Source: DRYM01 sp964526225
GTDB taxonomy: Archaea; Thermoproteota; Thermoprotei_A; EX4484-217-1
Length of the DNA: 31,408 nucleotides
Direction: 5' to 3'
Assembly: GCA_964526225.1 (NCBI GenBank)
Contig: CAZGLL010000021.1
Location: 1 to 31,408 of the forward strand
The notes beneath the pieces were generated by a model. The model ran no database searches and was not told the origin of the DNA. It worked only from the letters and a program-made list of their open reading frames with translations. The first letter of the stretch is position 1; every line of letters begins with the position of its first letter. Shown here piece after piece: positions 1-8,023 of this stretch. Position numbers and translations under genes: made by a program.

Positions 1-75
1 GCGAAATTCTTCATACTCCCAAGAATCCTAGAACAAGGCAGTTTCTTAGAAGACTCCTTAGGAGGAAGGAATTAG
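1..75 (+). CDS. possible C-terminal end of a truncated CDS
   Basis: Frame 1 is open from the first base to a TAG at 73-75 and gives 24 residues ending SLGGRN. It could be the tail of a gene that starts outside the window, since nothing else explains this stretch. Twenty-four open codons is weak evidence in any sequence and I do not recognise the peptide. The last bases contain a short inverted repeat (TCCT next to AGGA) that could also be a small hairpin. Confidence 0.25.
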   Translation, partial: AKFFILPRILEQGSFLEDSLGGRN

Positions 76-100
76 TGTCCACCGTAACAGCGTGATTAAC

Positions 101-617
101 TTATGTAAGTATCGGTACTTTGAATTCTACAGACCAGCCTTTTAATGGTTGAACAATCTTCACTTTTCCATCGTCATAAACGTATACGTCAACTGCTCTA
201 ACAGCTTCGTATCCTAGTTCAGCCATTAAACTTACTCCTCCGTATTGAGGCTTAGCCATAGCCGAAGCTACACCCACTATTTCAACACCGTTTTCCTCTA
301 AAGCCTCTATGATAGCTTTAGCTGTTCCACCTGCAATATTTTATCTCCGCTTTCAACGCCGTAAATGAAATATTTACCTTCCTCGTAACCTGATCTATAT
401 CTTGCTATAATAGCCTCAGCAGGAAATGTTCTCTTCCTTGCAATAGCATAAGGTAATCCTGTTAAGTATGAGACCAAAGAGCCCAGTGGGAGACCTAATG
501 CTTCAGAAGCTAAAACCTTGGTTGCTTTAGTATGGTCGATGTTTTCGATTATGTATTCAGCTATCAAGGTTGAAAGAACAGGTCTGGAGGAGGAATGTTA
601 TCTGTTAGAGCATTAAC
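101..617 (-). pseudogene. phosphoribosyltransferase gene broken by an internal deletion and frameshift
   Basis: Two reading frames together spell a type I phosphoribosyltransferase related to adenine/orotate PRTases. The upstream frame (about 567 to 334) has an IDHTKATKVLASEALGLPLG segment and a PYAIARKR strand and reaches GDKIL. The downstream frame (about 331 to the TAA at 101-103) resumes at GGTAKAIIEALEENGVEIVG and runs to a normal-looking C-terminus. The missing piece is the PRPP-binding loop (hydrophobic residues, two acidic residues, then TG), the active-site signature of the family. About 22-25 bases appear lost between 331 and 334, which also shifts the frame. The 5' end also looks damaged: a third frame near 575-617 reads NALTDNIPPPDLF with no usable start codon, directly after the stop of the ORF at 617-964. 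As written the gene cannot make an active enzyme. The choice between real decay and sequence error is open. Confidence 0.7.
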
Positions 618-964
618 TATGTAAAGATATTTTTATTCCTGAATGTTCTCACGTATATCTTCGCTAATTTAAATGTTTTAACAATAAGGCTCCACATGGT
701 CTCAATTTTAATGTTAAATTCTTTTCTTTTATCTTCGCATCTGATGTTTTTACATAAAACCCTATAGACCGTAATGTTACTGCTGAGCCTAATAGTTTCT
801 AAAACTAAGCAATTTCTTGCCTTTCGACAGCACTCATAGTTTTGAATGTTCTCTTCATCATCACTTACACACAATATTTCTCCATTAGCTATATTCTGAT
901 AAACAGTAATTTCTTTTCGAGAATAATGTTCATGCTTCATGAGAATATTGGTTCCGTATAGCAT
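617..964 (-). CDS. hypothetical Cys-containing small protein
   Basis: This is a 115-residue ORF that I do not recognise. It starts at an ATG preceded by GGGAG at a normal Shine-Dalgarno distance, which favours a real gene. It has five cysteines, including an adjacent pair (NYECCRK) and a CxxxxC pair (CKNIRC), a mixed polar composition, no signal peptide and no convincing membrane segment. Its stop abuts the damaged 5' end of the phosphoribosyltransferase pseudogene on the same strand, so the two may once have formed a transcription unit. Given the decay next door, it could itself be a remnant. Confidence 0.4.
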   Translation of the reverse strand: MLYGTNILMKHEHYSRKEITVYQNIANGEILCVSDDEENIQNYECCRKARNCLVLETIRLSSNITVYRVLCKNIRCEDKRKEFNIKIETMWSLIVKTFKLAKIYVRTFRNKNIFT

Positions 965-1038
965 TATTTTCTCCCTAAAACCACGGCTTACCTAAGATGT
1001 TTTTGTTACATGTAGGCTTAATTTATTTTGTAAATAAC

Positions 1039-1046
1039 ATTTAAAC
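1039..1046 (+). promoter_or_regulatory. TATA box of the radical SAM gene
   Basis: The sequence ATTTAAAC lies about 35 bases upstream of the ATG at 1078. It would place the transcript start near 1068 with a very short leader, a common archaeal arrangement. The same A/T block could serve the divergent ORF at 964. Confidence 0.4.
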
Positions 1047-1077
1047 ACAACGCTAGTATTTCGAAATAGGGTCAAAA

Positions 1078-2226
1078 ATGAATGTAGGAATAGTAGTGAA
1101 TGCTTCTACAATAATGTCCAGTATGTGCTATTCTCTATTCAGAATAGAACCATATAATTACTGCTCATTTGATTGCATTTACTGTTATAGTAAATGGTAT
1201 TTAAAAGAACCTAAAGACAGCATTGTCAATTATAGAAATGTTCGTATAGCCTTAAAAGTCTTGTCCAAGATTAAAGCTAAGCAATTAAAGCCTATTCCAG
1301 CTAGACTAAGTACCCTAGTAGAACCTTTTGACTCTATGGAATATAGGGAGAAAGTATCTTTGAAAATACTTAAGCATGCTTTGAAGAAGAAATACCCTCT
1401 CATAATAAACACTAAGTCTACACTGTTAGCAGAAGAGCCATGGATTAGAATCATTGAAGACCTAGCTTCCGAAGGACTAATAGTAGTTCAATACTCTATC
1501 TCATTATTTGATGATGAAAAAGCAAGGAACATAGAGCCGAATGCACCATCTATCTCTGAAAGGCTTAAGGTTGCATCAAAACTTTCCGAAATTAACGTAC
1601 CCATTGTTTTAAGAATATCTCCTTTCATACTTGATGCCTATGATATTGATGAAATAGTTGATACAGCTGTTAGCGTGGATTCAAAACATGTTATTGTCGA
1701 ATCTTTAAGAGGCACCTTAGATATGTTCGTAAAAATCCATAAATTACTTAACATCAAACCGCCTAATAAGATAGATAATTACAGTATTTTAACGCAAAAC
1801 ATCGTGAGACATCCTAGAGAAAAACTGTTGGCAGTATATTCTAAACTATCCTCCTATCTTTCACGAGAGAAAATAGGCTTTGCAACATGTAAGGAAGGGT
1901 TTTTCTCACTACATACAGTACCTGATTGTTGCGGTTTCTATCTTCTAAGGGAATATGTAAAGAGACCCACATTATTCGAATTTTACATTTACGCTAAAAG
2001 TAAAGGCTCGTTTAGTTTAGGCAGTGTTGACGATGTTTACTCTGAAATTTGTGATTCTGAAAATATTGTGTGTTCGAAGGATTTAGAAGCATATCCTAGG
2101 GTCTTAAGAAAGCCCCTTAAATATCATGAAAAAAGGCTTATAAAAATTTTGAAAGACGAGAATACTCTCAATAAGCTAGGTACCGATTTAAAAATTTTGG
2201 AGAATAGAATTTATGCAAAATCATAA
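1078..2226 (+). CDS. radical SAM protein, SplB-like
   Basis: This is a 382-residue cytosolic protein. The cluster motif is CSFDCIYC, with cysteines at 29, 33 and 36 (CX3CX2C), the signature that binds the SAM-cleaving [4Fe-4S] cluster. The surrounding RIEPYNYCSFDCIYCY resembles the spore photoproduct lyase/SplB-like branch, in which the cluster motif sits near the N-terminus and is followed by a TIM-barrel half. Additional cysteines near residues 272-286 (TCKEG, DCCGF) could bind a second metal site or the substrate. Its product is unknown to me and nothing nearby names a substrate. Its stop overlaps the convergent E1-like gene by 6 bases. The superfamily assignment is firm and the subfamily is inference. 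Confidence 0.8.
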   Translation: MNVGIVVNASTIMSSMCYSLFRIEPYNYCSFDCIYCYSKWYLKEPKDSIVNYRNVRIALKVLSKIKAKQLKPIPARLSTLVEPFDSMEYREKVSLKILKHALKKKYPLIINTKSTLLAEEPWIRIIEDLASEGLIVVQYSISLFDDEKARNIEPNAPSISERLKVASKLSEINVPIVLRISPFILDAYDIDEIVDTAVSVDSKHVIVESLRGTLDMFVKIHKLLNIKPPNKIDNYSILTQNIVRHPREKLLAVYSKLSSYLSREKIGFATCKEGFFSLHTVPDCCGFYLLREYVKRPTLFEFYIYAKSKGSFSLGSVDDVYSEICDSENIVCSKDLEAYPRVLRKPLKYHEKRLIKILKDENTLNKLGTDLKILENRIYAKS

Positions 2227-2949
2227 TTTACCACAAATGGGACAGTCTTTTCTTCTCTTAACACTTATTTCGCTAAATGACATTCTCTCTCCATCATATA
2301 CTATTAGTTTGCCTTTTGCAGGTTTACCGTAACCTGTAATGATCTTTATTGCCTCAGTAACCTGCATTAACGCTAGTATTCCTGGTGATGTTCCTAATAC
2401 GGGAAAGCCTTTTTTCTCAGGCGGTTTTTCGGGTATTATGCATTGTAGGCATGGTGTTTCGCCAGGAATTATTGTTAATAACTGTCCATGCATGCCGAAA
2501 ACACCAGCGTGAATTAGAGGTTTTCTTTCTTCAACACAGACTTTATTTAGCATAAATCTTGTTTCCCAATTGTCTAAAGCGTCAATTACAACATCAGCTT
2601 CTTTAACTAACTTTCTTGCCATATCTTCTTCTAAAACAGATTTATACGTAATTATTTTAACGTTCGGATTAAGTTTGATAAGTTTGCTCTTTGCAGCTTC
2701 AACCTTTGGCTTCCCAACATCTTCGGTCCAGTAAAGTATTTGTCTATTTAAATTGCTTAGTTCAACATCTTCTTTATCAACTAAGATGAGTTTGCCTATA
2801 CCGGCAGCTACTAAGTAAAGAGATGCTGCAGTACCTAATCCTCCAGCTCCAACTACGAGAACTGTTGCTTCCTTAAGCTTTTCCTGACCTTTGATTCCGA
2901 AAAGCCTTATCTGCCTATCATATCTTACCCTTTCTTCTTCTGTAAGCAT
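2221..2949 (-). CDS. ThiF/MoeB-type E1-like adenylyltransferase
   Basis: The protein activates the C-terminal glycine of a ubiquitin-fold sulfur carrier (MoaD/ThiS/SAMP type) by adenylation, for molybdopterin, thiamine or thiouridine sulfur transfer, or for sampylation. Visible motifs are the YDRQIRLFG N-terminus typical of MoeB/UBA proteins, the nucleotide loop VVGAGGLGT, the NLNRQ arginine segment, DALDN, and two zinc Cys pairs (CLQC and C-terminal CPIC). An upstream in-frame ATG exists at 2973, but I place the start at 2949. GAGGGG lies six bases before that ATG, and this start avoids overlapping the gene upstream. The gene follows the GT4 glycosyltransferase by 14 bases and is probably co-transcribed. 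The MoeA-like protein at 30019 is a possible pathway partner. The family is confident; the exact carrier is not. Confidence 0.88.
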   Translation of the reverse strand: MLTEEERVRYDRQIRLFGIKGQEKLKEATVLVVGAGGLGTAASLYLVAAGIGKLILVDKEDVELSNLNRQILYWTEDVGKPKVEAAKSKLIKLNPNVKIITYKSVLEEDMARKLVKEADVVIDALDNWETRFMLNKVCVEERKPLIHAGVFGMHGQLLTIIPGETPCLQCIIPEKPPEKKGFPVLGTSPGILALMQVTEAIKIITGYGKPAKGKLIVYDGERMSFSEISVKRRKDCPICGKL

Positions 2950-2963
2950 TGTTTTCCCCTCTA

Positions 2964-4151
2964 TTAATCGCATAAATGTAGTGGTTCAACGGTTATTTTT
3001 TCGACTACTTCTTTACCGAGTAGTACATTGTATAGTGCTAGGTGTCTTCGAGCCATCCTAATCCATTGTGTTCTTACAGCATAAGAGTATAATGAGCTAG
3101 CATAAGCTACAGCTAGCTCATAGTTTTCAGCTAGCCACCTTATCTTTAATGCAAGTTCTCTGGGATCATTCGGTTTAACTATAAATCTGGGAGCGTATTG
3201 GTAAAGCTCTATGAGTCTAGGAACCGAAGTACCTATTATTGGTTTAAGACTGCCCATAGATAAATGTAAGACTCCACTAACGCTATATGCTCCGGGTTTG
3301 TCTTTATACGGTAAAAGTATTATGTCTGCGAGAGAGGCTAGCATAAGCATTTCTTCGTTGGAAAGATATTTCTCAATAAATATGTGTCCAGAATCTAAAA
3401 GTTCATATACGAAATACTCCATCTCACTACTTTGAATTTCTCCTCCAATAACTAAAGTTGCGCTACTATCTTTGAGAGATCTTAGTGCTTCAACTAAAAT
3501 ATCTAATCCCTTATCCGGTCTTAAAAACCCCATGAGTGTTATTATGGGGAATTTTAGTTTATCATAAACTATGCCTAATGAGGAAGCAAGTTTAGGTCTA
3601 GGATAACCGAGATATGGATTAACAAATGTTCCATGAGGTATTCTATGTACTCTTCTAGGATCTATTCCTTGGGAATAAAGCTCAAACTCTTGGACAACGC
3701 TATGGACTATTACTGCATCAACATATTCGCTTAAACTTTTCTGAAACTCTAATGTTTTAGGTCTAACAGTATATGGGTGATGAACAGTATGCATTGTTAT
3801 GAGTGTGATTTCTGCTAAACCTTCTTTCTTCGCCTCCTGAGCTATTTCCAAAATCTTTGTGGAAATACCAAAAATTCCATATTCATGTTGTATATGGAGA
3901 ACATCAACACCATTCGCTTCAGAAAGCACGTCAAGTATTCTACTATATGTTTGAGGTTCCCTTTTCTCAAAAACCGGTATTACATGGGCTGAAACTGTTG
4001 CATCGAAATACTCTTCTCCTACATCACGTGATGTAATAACATAAAATTTACCATGCTTCAGAATGCTGCTAAGACCAGTGAGTAAGAACCTTGTGTATTC
4101 TCCAACGCCACAGTGAATTGGAGGATATGTTGAAACGAATGCTATCTTCAT
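2964..4151 (-). CDS. GT4-family glycosyltransferase
   Basis: This is a GT-B fold retaining glycosyltransferase of about 395 residues that moves a sugar from a nucleotide donor onto an acceptor such as a glycan or lipid. The N-terminal domain opens with KIAFVSTYPPIHCGVGEYTR, the usual acceptor-side loop of GT4 enzymes that begin with a glycine-rich turn. The C-terminal Rossmann domain has GFLRPDKGLDILVEAL, the donor-binding RxxKG-type segment, and the PYKDKPGAYSVSG loop where the family carries its E/D-rich donor motif. I prefer the ATG at 4151 (GGTGA six bases upstream) over the GTG three codons earlier. No signal peptide or membrane segment is present, so it should act on the cytosolic face. 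The acceptor cannot be told from this window. Confidence 0.85.
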   Translation of the reverse strand: MKIAFVSTYPPIHCGVGEYTRFLLTGLSSILKHGKFYVITSRDVGEEYFDATVSAHVIPVFEKREPQTYSRILDVLSEANGVDVLHIQHEYGIFGISTKILEIAQEAKKEGLAEITLITMHTVHHPYTVRPKTLEFQKSLSEYVDAVIVHSVVQEFELYSQGIDPRRVHRIPHGTFVNPYLGYPRPKLASSLGIVYDKLKFPIITLMGFLRPDKGLDILVEALRSLKDSSATLVIGGEIQSSEMEYFVYELLDSGHIFIEKYLSNEEMLMLASLADIILLPYKDKPGAYSVSGVLHLSMGSLKPIIGTSVPRLIELYQYAPRFIVKPNDPRELALKIRWLAENYELAVAYASSLYSYAVRTQWIRMARRHLALYNVLLGKEVVEKITVEPLHLCD

Positions 4152-4224
4152 TCTTTTCACCTTTCCATTCTCTACCTATACTATTTCCTAAAAATTGCCG
4201 ATAAGTTATAATTAAGCTTAGTTC

Positions 4225-5106
4225 TCACCGCAAAGTACTAACACGTTTTGCTTCTTCAAATACTGTTAGAAATACGGACAATATTACAATAGTCATTACT
4301 AAGGCTTTGTACGCGTCAACATATTGTCCTAGGAAAACATATGCGAGTAATGAAGCCCCTATTGGTTCAAGAAGCGCAACAGATGTTACTGCACTAGTTT
4401 TCATGTATTTTAGAGCGTAGTTCATTAACGTGTGCCCACTGATCATAGGCAACAATGAAAGAAGTATGAAATAAACTAAAGATTTCGGAATGTATTTAAA
4501 GACATTATCTTTGAGAAATATGGAGAAAAGATAAAGAAATAGTGTTGATGATGAATAAGCTACTACGGTATATGATGTAGTACTTCTTCTTTTCCTAATG
4601 TACCTACCTAAGCTGAAATATACGGCTGCAGCAAACGAGCCCCCGAGAGCCATAAGAACACCTAAAACATTGTATTCGCTTGTAAATTTAGGGTGCATAA
4701 ATAGTACAATACCTGTGAAAGCAGATAATAAGCCGGCTATTTGGATTAAAGATAGTTTCTCTTTAAAAAAGTATTTATCAATTATCGCTGAAATTAAAGG
4801 GTAAGTTACAACAACTGTTGTGCTTACAGACACAGGAATTAGAAAGAGGGACTCCATCCATAATAGAAAATGTATTGCTAGGAAAAAGCCGGAAATAATT
4901 GATAACGTAAGATCCCTTAAGTCTAGAAAAACCTTAGTTTTCCTAAGAAACGCTATTATGAACATTATCAATGATGAAAATAGAAGCCTCCAAAAAGCAC
5001 ATGCTACAGCCGAAGCATTGGACATAAGGACAAGTATTGATGCTGACGAAATACTAACTACTATCACTGGAAATAATAAATATGTGACTAGCTTTTCTTT
5101 TTTCAC
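4225..5106 (-). CDS. EamA/DMT-family transporter
   Basis: This integral membrane protein of 293 residues has about ten hydrophobic segments in two halves of five, the layout of the drug/metabolite transporter (EamA, RhaT-like) superfamily. Family-typical sequence includes a Trp-containing helix in the first half (VACAFWRLLFSSL), the LIQIAGLLSAFTGIVLF segment, and the second-half ALLEPIGASLLAYVFLGQ motif that marks the EamA repeat. The start is a GTG with AAGGGG about nine bases upstream. Members export or import small metabolites such as amino acids, and substrate cannot be read from sequence. It stands alone, separated from the glycosyltransferase by about 70 bases. Confidence 0.85.
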   Translation of the reverse strand: MKKEKLVTYLLFPVIVVSISSASILVLMSNASAVACAFWRLLFSSLIMFIIAFLRKTKVFLDLRDLTLSIISGFFLAIHFLLWMESLFLIPVSVSTTVVVTYPLISAIIDKYFFKEKLSLIQIAGLLSAFTGIVLFMHPKFTSEYNVLGVLMALGGSFAAAVYFSLGRYIRKRRSTTSYTVVAYSSSTLFLYLFSIFLKDNVFKYIPKSLVYFILLSLLPMISGHTLMNYALKYMKTSAVTSVALLEPIGASLLAYVFLGQYVDAYKALVMTIVILSVFLTVFEEAKRVSTLR

Positions 5107-5185
5107 GTTAACGACCCCTTAGACAATATTAGAGAACACCTTACTGTCCATCTTATCTTCCTAAGGAGCGAAGCTTTCAGCTGCG

Positions 5186-5205
5186 AAGTTAAGTATATTT
5201 AACTT
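5186..5205. promoter_or_regulatory. perfect inverted repeat around a TATA-like core
   Basis: AAGTTAA and TTAACTT are separated by six bases (GTATAT), giving a perfect 7-bp dyad around an A/T-rich centre in the gap between two divergent genes. This looks like a repressor operator laid over a promoter. No regulator can be named. Confidence 0.3.
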
Positions 5206-5327
5206 TCTCTCTTGAAGTTTTGGGTTTTTACTTGAGTAGAGAAATTCACAAGGGAAAAACTAAATTTTTCATTCACAATATGCAGTTGTGCTAAAATCTA
5301 ATATTACATGTTACTGGAGGTAAGAGG

Positions 5328-5459
5328 ATGAATAAAGAGATTGTTGTAAAGGTTCTTTCTATTATTTTTGTGTTAGCGGAAATTTCTACGGTGGTTCCGG
5401 CTCTGGCGAGTAAACCTTGCCTACTAGGCTACCATGCCCATTGCTCATTCACCCCATAA
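5328..5459 (+). CDS. small secreted peptide ORF, probably frameshifted at its end
   Basis: This 43-codon ORF starts at an ATG with a strong GGAGGT ribosome site seven bases upstream. The N-terminus is a textbook signal peptide: a lysine-bearing start, the hydrophobic run VLSIIFVLAEISTVVPALA, and an Ala-x-Ala cleavage site. The mature part begins SKPCLLGYHAHCSF and then reaches a stop. Immediately after ACCCC the -1 frame reads ISTLICFIIA before a stop at 5491-5493, giving a hydrophobic tail. One missing base in the C run (5452-5455) would fuse the two into a peptide of about 54 residues with two cysteines and a membrane-tail end. I do not know the function. The next gene downstream encodes a membrane-anchored extracellular protein, so an envelope role is likely. 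Confidence 0.55.
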   Translation: MNKEIVVKVLSIIFVLAEISTVVPALASKPCLLGYHAHCSFTP

Positions 5460-5493
5460 GCACACTAATATGCTTCATCATAGCATAAACAAA

Positions 5494-5796
5494 CTTGGGT
5501 TTACGTAAAAACACCAACATGTTTTACGATAGCGGAGGTTCTTTCGAAAGCACATAAAACTCTATGAAAATTAATTAATGATCATAGTGCCTTTACTTAG
5601 TATATGGAAATGAAGAAGATTAAGCTATGAGAGACCTGGAAATTACATCCTCATAGGCCCTGAACAAAAACTGCTTCGTGATTCCCGCCAATGGTACTGT
5701 TCTTTAATATAGTGTTTTAGCGTTATTCAGCATGAAAGACACGAAGAAGATCTCATTAAAATGTGAAATGAAATAATCATTAATGGATGTTTAGGA
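5494..5796 (+). other. gene-poor stretch with possible coding remnants
   Basis: No complete gene is visible. A short open frame ending at the TAG at 5710-5712 reads YERPGNYILIGPEQKLL and onward, which has protein-like composition but no start codon. Another fragment near 5519 reads MFYDSGGSFEST. These could be remnants of a degraded gene, or chance. The last bases carry the ribosome site of the gene at 5797. Confidence 0.3.
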
Positions 5797-6972
5797 GTGA
5801 GAGAATTGCATGAGAATGCTGAAGCAAAAATTAGAGTAAAAATTAGTAAGAAAGAGTGGCTGACTCTTAAGGTAGTGTATATTACTTTATTGGTACTATT
5901 GGTGATTAGTGGTTCCCTGTTTCTGTATATTGAAAAAGAACACACATTTGTTAATATAGAGGTTATTTATCCGTCTTTGGGAGTAGAACGGTATAGGCTG
6001 TTTAACCTGGGATACTCAGCCTCAATAATGAGTAACATTTATGACAGCATAATTTATAGTGTTTATGGAGTAAGTTTTGACGCTGAAGTAAATGATAGTC
6101 GTATGCAGGATATGTGCAGATTCCTTGAATCGCTAGTAGTTGATTTTGGCGATGGCACGGCTTGTTTACGAGAAAGTCCAAGCATTGAAAAGGATAGATG
6201 CTATCTTAACACTAATTACCTTGCACTTGAGGTGCTTAGGCTATGTAATAGTAGCGTTGTACCGAAACTAGAGTCCTTCCTAGCACAGTATGATAACGTG
6301 TTGTATGATGATAAAAACAGACTTAGAATACTACTATTCAAAGATATACCATTACCGCCTAGATCTGTTGTTAGAGTATTCTTAGGTATAAAAACATCAA
6401 TAACTGGCGAAATAATCAGTATTTATGCTGACATCCTTAGCGATAATGTATTTAGTGATTGGCAATACTATGCCGACCAATTGATGCTAGCCTCATTACA
6501 GGAATTGAAAAACGGAAATTACAAGTGTGCATGGAAATATAGAAACCGTGCTGAGAAAATGTGGGAAGATATAGGTTTTGAGGATAAGGTTTATCACGAT
6601 ATAGGTTTGTATGAGACCTATAAGCTCTCATTATATTATTTCCTAATGAGGGCGTTAGGACATAGAGACCACATAGCGGTATGGATTGAGAATAACATTG
6701 ATAAATTCATAAGCAATGGTGGGGTCGTAACACACTATGACAACAGCTTCACCCCACATGGAGATCCAAATATAGAAACAACCGTTATCACCGTCTTAGC
6801 CTTCTATAGTGATTATCCAAGCAAATTCCTATTGCATACTGGAAAACCCTATATTAGTCCATGGAAGCCTCTAGAGAAAATAGCCATTGTGATCGCAAGC
6901 TTTGCTATGGGATTAATACTAGCTAAAATAGCATTGAAAGCTATTGGTAGGATTAGAGGTAAAGTAAAATAA
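5797..6972 (+). CDS. membrane-anchored protein with a helical extracellular domain
   Basis: The protein is about 391 residues with one hydrophobic anchor near residues 24-45 and a second near 363-382. The large middle domain should therefore lie on one side of the membrane, probably outside, leaving a short Lys/Arg-rich cytosolic tail (IGRIRGKVK). The middle is rich in Tyr, Asn and Asp, with cysteines at wide spacing and helix-rich stretches. Near residues 315-340 it has GGVVTHYDNSFTPHGDPNIE followed by TTVITVLAFY. This recalls the end of alpha/alpha-toroid domains (a glycine-rich turn, then a helix starting with ETT and rich in Ala/Leu), as in terpene-cyclase-like or glycosidase-like secreted proteins. 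The start is GTG at 5797 or TTG at 5806, both next to AGGAG. Function is unknown and the toroid call is inference. Confidence 0.6.
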   Translation: MRELHENAEAKIRVKISKKEWLTLKVVYITLLVLLVISGSLFLYIEKEHTFVNIEVIYPSLGVERYRLFNLGYSASIMSNIYDSIIYSVYGVSFDAEVNDSRMQDMCRFLESLVVDFGDGTACLRESPSIEKDRCYLNTNYLALEVLRLCNSSVVPKLESFLAQYDNVLYDDKNRLRILLFKDIPLPPRSVVRVFLGIKTSITGEIISIYADILSDNVFSDWQYYADQLMLASLQELKNGNYKCAWKYRNRAEKMWEDIGFEDKVYHDIGLYETYKLSLYYFLMRALGHRDHIAVWIENNIDKFISNGGVVTHYDNSFTPHGDPNIETTVITVLAFYSDYPSKFLLHTGKPYISPWKPLEKIAIVIASFAMGLILAKIALKAIGRIRGKVK

Positions 6973-7034
6973 TTTGTTCCTTATACACCCATTTAAAAAC
7001 CGAGCTATGCCCAAGCTGAATGGGACGGTTTGTT

Positions 7035-7841
7035 TTATTTCCTCCCAACATATATACCGTATCCAAAGTACTTGAAAAGCTTGAAAATACTTTTAGGTGG
7101 CTTACATATCTCCTTGATATATTCTCTTACTTCTTGGCTCTTGAAAAGTAATAGTAGAAATCTACCCCACGCATTCAAGAATTCCCTAATATCTATTTCT
7201 TTAACTTCACTAGCCCATTGACGCCATGCGGCGGTTTTATAGATTCTGACTATTATATTAGAGAAGCCAGCTTTTTCCAGCAAACCTTTCCAGTCTTCGG
7301 AAACTAGAAATTCGGCTCTACCTAAGGCAAGAGACAAATATTTAACCAAATCCGGAGGAGGATTTCCTATCCATGTTACTTCATTGAACCCAACATAACC
7401 TCCAGCCTTTACCACTCGTTTATATTCATTTATTGCTTTTTGTTTGTTCTTTATAAAAGCGTTTACGGACTCGCAAATAATAGCGTCGAAAAGATCGTTC
7501 TTGAAAGGTAAGTCTTGCGCATCTGCAACTATAAACTCAACTTTATCCTCAACACCCTTTCTCTTAGCTCTCTCTTTTGCTCTTTTAATCATCTCTTCGG
7601 AAATATCTATTGCTACCACTTCACAACCATATTCTTTTGCTATGTAGCAAGTAGTTAATCCAACACCACAACCAACCTCTAGAACATGCGAATTTTTACC
7701 GACATGACATAGTTCAATTAGTTCTTTAGTAGCTTCCAATCCACCCATATGCTTAGTTAGGCCAAAAGAGGATAACAGTGCAAAATAGTAAGATTCTGGT
7801 CGAAAAGTTCCTTTTAATGCTATTTGTCTTTGGTTTCCCAT
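7035..7841 (-). CDS. class I SAM-dependent methyltransferase
   Basis: This is a 268-residue protein with the Rossmann-like methyltransferase fold. Motif I is HVLEVGCGVGLTT near residue 55, the acidic end of the second strand follows in VVAIDISEEMI, a VADAQDLPF segment carries the adenine-side acid, and FDAIICESV precedes the substrate part. The arrangement matches the UbiE/Methyltransf_11 small-molecule methyltransferases. The C-terminal 100 residues contain a helical segment (FLNAWGRFLLLLFKS) that could sit at a membrane or close over a lipid substrate. The ATG at 7841 has GGTGA five bases upstream. It lies alone between a plus-strand gene and the CBS remnant, so context does not tell the substrate. 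Confidence 0.82.
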   Translation of the reverse strand: MGNQRQIALKGTFRPESYYFALLSSFGLTKHMGGLEATKELIELCHVGKNSHVLEVGCGVGLTTCYIAKEYGCEVVAIDISEEMIKRAKERAKRKGVEDKVEFIVADAQDLPFKNDLFDAIICESVNAFIKNKQKAINEYKRVVKAGGYVGFNEVTWIGNPPPDLVKYLSLALGRAEFLVSEDWKGLLEKAGFSNIIVRIYKTAAWRQWASEVKEIDIREFLNAWGRFLLLLFKSQEVREYIKEICKPPKSIFKLFKYFGYGIYVGRK

Positions 7842-8023
7842 TCTCTCACCTTAAACATTGGTAGTTTATTTAGCTTTGGAACTAAAGTTGTTATTGTTTT
7901 AGATAAGATTAAGATGCTTGTAGGTAATCAAGTTTAGGCTTTTAACGGTAGTACAGTTTAATAGTGAATAACTTAATAATTTTAGCATGGTACACTTATG
8001 TTTTTAGGGAAAGGAGGTTTCCT

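Noticed and set aside
7964..8023. Upstream extension of the CBS reading frame to a start at 7964
   Set aside because: The strong GGAGGT at 8013-8018 and the start of CBS-like sequence point to the TTG at 8024; upstream residues do not resemble the family.
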